Positions 6,441 through 6,869 of a stretch of 6,869 nt of DNA are shown here, in pieces. The notes beneath the pieces were generated by a model. That model was not told the DNA's origin and ran no database searches. It was given only the letters and a program-made list of their open reading frames with translations. Position 1 is the first letter of the stretch. Each line of letters starts with the position of its first letter. This DNA is from an uncultured Anaerosporobacter sp. (lineage in GTDB: Bacteria > Bacillota > Clostridia > Lachnospirales > Lachnospiraceae): the NCBI GenBank assembly GCA_945787925.1, contig CALZJY010000107.1:1-6869 (forward strand). The letters are read 5' to 3'. A program made the position numbers and the translations under genes.

Positions 6441-6445
6441 AAAGG
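6441..6445 (+). promoter_or_regulatory. Ribosome binding site for the response regulator start (ATG 6454)
   Basis: AAAGG sits 8 bases before ATG 6454. The nearby ATG 6446 is not the gene start, because its frame reads Met-Arg-Ile and stops at TGA 6455-6457. A second purine block, GAGGGG (6432-6437), is 8 bases before ATG 6446. Confidence 0.7.
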
Positions 6446-6453
6446 ATGAGAAT

Positions 6454-6869
6454 ATGATTCAGGTATTTTTGGTAGAAGATGAAATTATCATTCGAGAATC
6501 TATTCAAAGGATGATTCCATGGAAAGAGTATGGTTATGAATTAGTGGGAGAAGCATCGGATGGGGAGATGGCGTTACCAATGATTCGAGAACAGAAACCA
6601 GATCTAGTGATTACGGATATAAAGATGCCGTTTATGGATGGATTATCACTGATTAGTTTGGTGAAGAAAGAACTTCCGAATACTAAGATTGTGATCATTA
6701 GCGGATATGATGACTTTTCATATGCCCAGAAAGCCATTGAACTTGGGGTAGAGCAATATTTATTAAAGCCAATCAGTAAAAATAAGTTTATCCAGATTTT
6801 AGAGGATATTAGGGAGAAGTACATAAAAGAGAATCAACAAAAGAATTATTACGAGCAGTTTGAACGTGA
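6454..6869 (+). CDS. Response regulator, YesN/AraC type, N-terminal receiver part (3' end outside window)
   Basis: The frame from ATG 6454 stays open to the window end (138 codons plus two bases). The first 120 or so residues form a CheY-like receiver: acidic pair Glu8-Asp9 in VEDE, phosphoacceptor Asp55 in ITDIKMPFMDG, switch Ser83 in ISGYDDFSYAQKAIELGV and Lys105-Pro106 in YLLKPI. The PW-x-x-Y-GYELVGEASDGEMAL and SGYDDF-YAQ patterns are typical of YesN regulators, which usually number 250-540 residues and end in an AraC-type helix-turn-helix. That output domain is expected downstream but not visible. Residues from about 118 (DIREKYIKENQQKNYY) look like the start of a charged helical linker. 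Such regulators commonly pair with a YesM-type membrane histidine kinase next door and control sugar ABC transporters. A link to arabinose or arabinan uptake is suggested only by position. It has its own promoter after the operon terminator. Confidence 0.92.
   Translation, partial: MIQVFLVEDEIIIRESIQRMIPWKEYGYELVGEASDGEMALPMIREQKPDLVITDIKMPFMDGLSLISLVKKELPNTKIVIISGYDDFSYAQKAIELGVEQYLLKPISKNKFIQILEDIREKYIKENQQKNYYEQFER

Noticed and set aside
6534..6824. 96-residue minus-strand frame opposite the response regulator
   Set aside because: It is a shadow of a clear receiver domain, with no family resemblance and no ribosome site noticed.
1..6869. Catabolite-repression (cre) or AraR operator boxes, CRISPR repeats, transposase, tRNA or riboswitch
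   Set aside because: By-eye search found only partial cre-like half matches inside coding sequence, and nothing resembling the other classes. The operon's main promoter region lies upstream of the window.
1..6869. A previously undescribed multi-gene system
   Set aside because: Every gene belongs to a recognisable family and together they form a known pentose catabolic route; novelty is limited to details of layout and control.

Overview
The window reads as a low-GC Firmicute, probably a Lachnospiraceae-type clostridium. The reasons are A/T-rich codons, strong purine-rich Shine-Dalgarno sites, a two-gene transketolase, a short class-3 transaldolase and a YesN-type response regulator. The genus is an inference from style, not a demonstrated match.

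Positions 1-6316 hold the downstream part of a compact L-arabinose catabolic operon, all on the + strand. The order is the araA C-terminal end (cut by the window edge), transaldolase, transketolase N-half, transketolase C-half, an FGGY sugar kinase (probable L-ribulokinase of the clostridial AraK type rather than AraB), araD and galM. Gaps between genes are 14-50 bases, and the two transketolase halves overlap by 7. The only long internal gap (2879-2928) carries a perfect 10-bp hairpin whose stem includes the tktC stop codon. A long hairpin with a T-run at about 6320-6365 ends the operon.

Together the genes form a nearly complete route. GalM equilibrates the sugar anomers, AraA converts L-arabinose to L-ribulose, the kinase makes L-ribulose 5-phosphate and AraD makes D-xylulose 5-phosphate. 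Transketolase and transaldolase then feed the pentose phosphates into glycolysis. Ribose-5-phosphate isomerase, ribulose-5-phosphate 3-epimerase, a transporter and an arabinose regulator are not in view.

Positions 6366-6453 form a separate promoter region with a good TATAAT box, overlapped by an AT-rich 10-bp inverted repeat. It drives a second transcription unit that starts with a YesN/AraC-type response regulator, cut off by the window end after its receiver domain.

I found no CRISPR array, mobile element, tRNA, rRNA or clearly novel system. The points most worth a second look are the probable non-AraB kinase with Glu in its first phosphate motif, the transaldolase-versus-FSA residues, the stop-codon hairpin, the corrected GTG start of galM, and the layered start region of the response regulator.
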